Of a DNA stretch of 64,000 bases, positions 60,301-63,300 are shown in pieces. Origin of the DNA: Theobroma cacao (lineage: Eukaryota > Streptophyta > Magnoliopsida > Malvales > Malvaceae); NCBI RefSeq assembly GCF_000208745.1, contig NC_030854.1, positions 26,828,289-26,892,288 of the forward strand. Reading direction: 5' to 3'. The notes under the pieces are model-generated. The model was not told the origin of the DNA. It was given only the letters and a program-made list of their open reading frames with translations, and ran no database searches. Within the stretch, counting starts at the first letter, position 1. Each line of letters begins with the position of its first letter. A program made the translations under genes and the position numbers.

Positions 60301-63300
60301 TTTCGTTGAGAGTAGTCTTTGCTGTTGGTGTAATTCTTCTATTGAATATAGAAATCATCTATTTCTTTGATGTTCACGGACTTAGGTGTTTGGGGAAATA
60401 TTCTGGAAAGGTAGGAAGTGTTGGAATTAATGTTTGCATGTGACAAGTGGACAAAATGACAAGTGACAGTTCACTTGGATATCCTACATGTTTGTGTGTG
60501 TTTTGCTTAGTGTTGAAGACTACTACGTGTAGCTATGCATGTCACTGTGATAAACATGCTTTACACTTGTTTCTCATGTATTAACAAGTGTTATATCTGT
60601 TGATGACTTGTGTCAATGAAGCTATGTATATATTTGTTGAATATGAATGAAACTAGTGTGGCCTTCTCTCTTTGTCTACTCTGTTTTAGAGATATAAAAC
60701 AGGGGCTGCATCCAGCAGCCATTTTTCTCTCTTTTTCCCAAAATTATAACATGGTATCAGAGCACAATTTGAGTTCTTGAAGGACCAAAACTCTGAATAT
60801 CACCACAACCCTCCAAACAATAACCCACCGTTGGAGCATGGCAAATAGCAGTATCTTCTCTCATCAAACATCACCATTAAGTGAGTTTGAGGTCCTTAAG
60901 ATGAAGGACAATAAAGTGATGAAGGTCTGCAGAGATGAGCTAATGTAAACAACAAATCAGGTGAGATTGTTGGATGAGAATATTCCAGGTAAAAGTGTTG
61001 TGGAGAAAGTCTTTGAAAATGCTTTAAGTGCAAAATTCAAAGGCAAAGTCATGTTTGAGACAACACCAAGAAAGGAACCTGGTGAGTCAAAGGAGAAAGA
61101 AAAGAAAGGTCATCAACACAACAAGTCTCAGCTCAAGAAGAACAAGTTTCAGATTTGTTCACACAAGTAAGGAACAGTAGCACAGACTACTATTGCAGTT
61201 GAGTATATGGTAGCTGTTATAGCTGCAAACCAAGCCACATGGATGAGGAAAGTACCCTCCACTTTGGAATGCCTCAAACAAAACCAACTGAGCTGTTCGT
61301 GGATAATAAATCAACAATCACTGTTGCCAAAAATCCAGTCTTCTATGGAAGAACAAAACACATCAGTGTCAAGTATTATCTATCGAGTGATGGTGAAAAA
61401 TGTGGTGAAGTGCTCATTGCTCACTTTAGTTTTAAAGAACAGTTCACTGACATGTTGACCAAATCACTGAGCAAGGCAAAGTTCAACTATCACAAAGATC
61501 AACTAAAGATTCTCCATACAAGCATTAAGGGGGAATGTTGGAATTAATGCTTACATGTGACAAGTGGACAAAATGACAAGTGACGGTCCACTTTGATATC
61601 CTGCATGTTTGTGTGTGTTTTGTTTAGTGTTGAAGACTACTACGTGTAGCTATGCATGTCACTGTGATAAACATGTTTTACACTTGTTTCTCATGTATTA
61701 ACAAGTGTTATATCTATTGATGACTTGTGTCAATGAAGCTATGTATATATTTGTTGAATATGAATGAAACTAGTGTGGCCTTCTCTCTTTGTCTACTCTG
61801 TTTTAGAGATATAAAACAGGGGCTGCATCCAGCAGCCATTTTTCTCTCTTTCTCCCAAAATTATAACAGGAAGTGGTTGGGTGCTTTCCAAAATTTATTC
61901 AACTCGTTTTGCTACAGTGTGAGTCCTTTTTGTGGCATATCGAGGGGAATAATCGTTGGTTTATGGTTTGTGGAGCTGCCTTATGGTCATTACGGGGGGC
62001 AAGAAATAAAATCCTTTTAAAGGGAAGAAGTGGGAGATTGAGAGTTTGGTTTCACCAGTTAAACTTCAGTATTTTCATTGGATTAAAGTGGTGGAGGAGG
62101 GGAAAAACAATATAGAAGAGGAGATTTGGTAGGCAGATCCGGGGGTTGACTGAAGGCCATATGTGTCAAAGTTAAGGGAAGATTGAAAAGAAACAACTTC
62201 AAGCAAACTTCTTAAAGTTCAACTTGGACGGCTCAGCTAGACGTAAGCAAGATCTTGCTAGCTGTAAAGGTACTTTAAGAAACTCTGATGGTACTTTTAT
62301 TGTTATGTTTTTTATTGGTGTATTCGATTCTAACTATGTTGAAGTCTATACCATTGAAGTGGCATTAGAATCATTTGGCAATTTTGTATGGCTTGGGAAA
62401 AGATCGTTAATCATTGAATTAGATTCAACTGTTGTAATACTCTAGGTGCTAAATAGTTGTAAGAGACTTTGGACGTTTAAGGAGACTGTTTCAACATACT
62501 GATAAGCTGCATGAAGTCATTGGATTGATGTATTCTTTTTGAAAATGTGTTCATGCAAGCTAACCATTGTGCTGACAGTCTTGTAGAAATAGGAGTGAAT
62601 AGACATGAAATGTTTACAGCTTAGTGCTAATTGGATGATGGTGTTTGATTTTTGTTGATGATGGAAATTTAAGGTAGAGGGCTGTTGTGTTGGCACTTTT
62701 TATTTTTTTAAAGTTTTCGGGTTCTTGTATCAATGTGATTGGTTTTGTGAATCAAGGGTTTGTTTATTGAGAGATTATTTCGTGATGCTACTTTGCAAGC
62801 ATGACTAGTTTATGATCAAACTTTCTTATATTGTCTTGTGATAATTTAATCTTTTAACTTGGCTTAAAAAAAAAGGCGAAATGAAGGATATATGTATATT
62901 TGGATTGAAGTAAGTGATAAAGACAAGAAACTAACATAATTAAGTAACAGAAGTGAATGTTTGATATGTCTAATTAAAACTTATTTAAGCACATACCGGA
63001 CATTCTCTGGCGAGAACTCTCTTAGAAACATGTGCACGACGTCAGGATTGAAATTTGAAAGTAACGATGAGCCCACTAACCAATCTTTTGGAGGATATTT
63101 CTGAGTATCAATTTAAAAGAAGTCAAAATTAACTAGTAGATTGTCTATCATAAGATCCTCAGTAGAAATAAGACTTTTTTTATATACATATTTTTCATTA
63201 ACAAAAGGAGTAATTAATTGATAAAAACCAATTAATAATAAGTAATATAAGAGGAATTACCTCCATATTTGATGCAATTCTAATAACATAATTAAGAGGT

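Larger units (their letters stand above)
60419..61868 (+). mobile_element. Copia-C: short, recent, internally deleted Copia element
   Basis: Two 333-bp LTRs (60419-60751, 61536-61868) differ at about 10 sites by direct comparison (nine transitions, one transversion; about 97% identity). GGAAG flanks both ends (60414-60418 and 61869-61873). A perfect TGGTATCAGAGC primer-binding site starts at 60752 and a purine tract AAGGGGGAA precedes the 3' LTR. The 784-bp interior keeps only gag pieces and the RNase H end. Confidence 0.95.
56313..62875 (+). mobile_element. LINE-2: L1-type LINE, ORF2 from endonuclease to RNase H
   Basis: The plus strand shows, in order, endonuclease (56313), RT (57200-58900), zinc-binding region (59600-59800), and RNase H-like domain (62220-62450). 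The 3' end has an A-run at 62864-62873. The 5' end (ORF1, first part of the endonuclease) is missing. It is interrupted by about 490 bp at 57435-57930, a CACTA-like piece at 59871-60245, and Copia-C at 60419-61868. It is antisense to the host gene. Confidence 0.85.
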
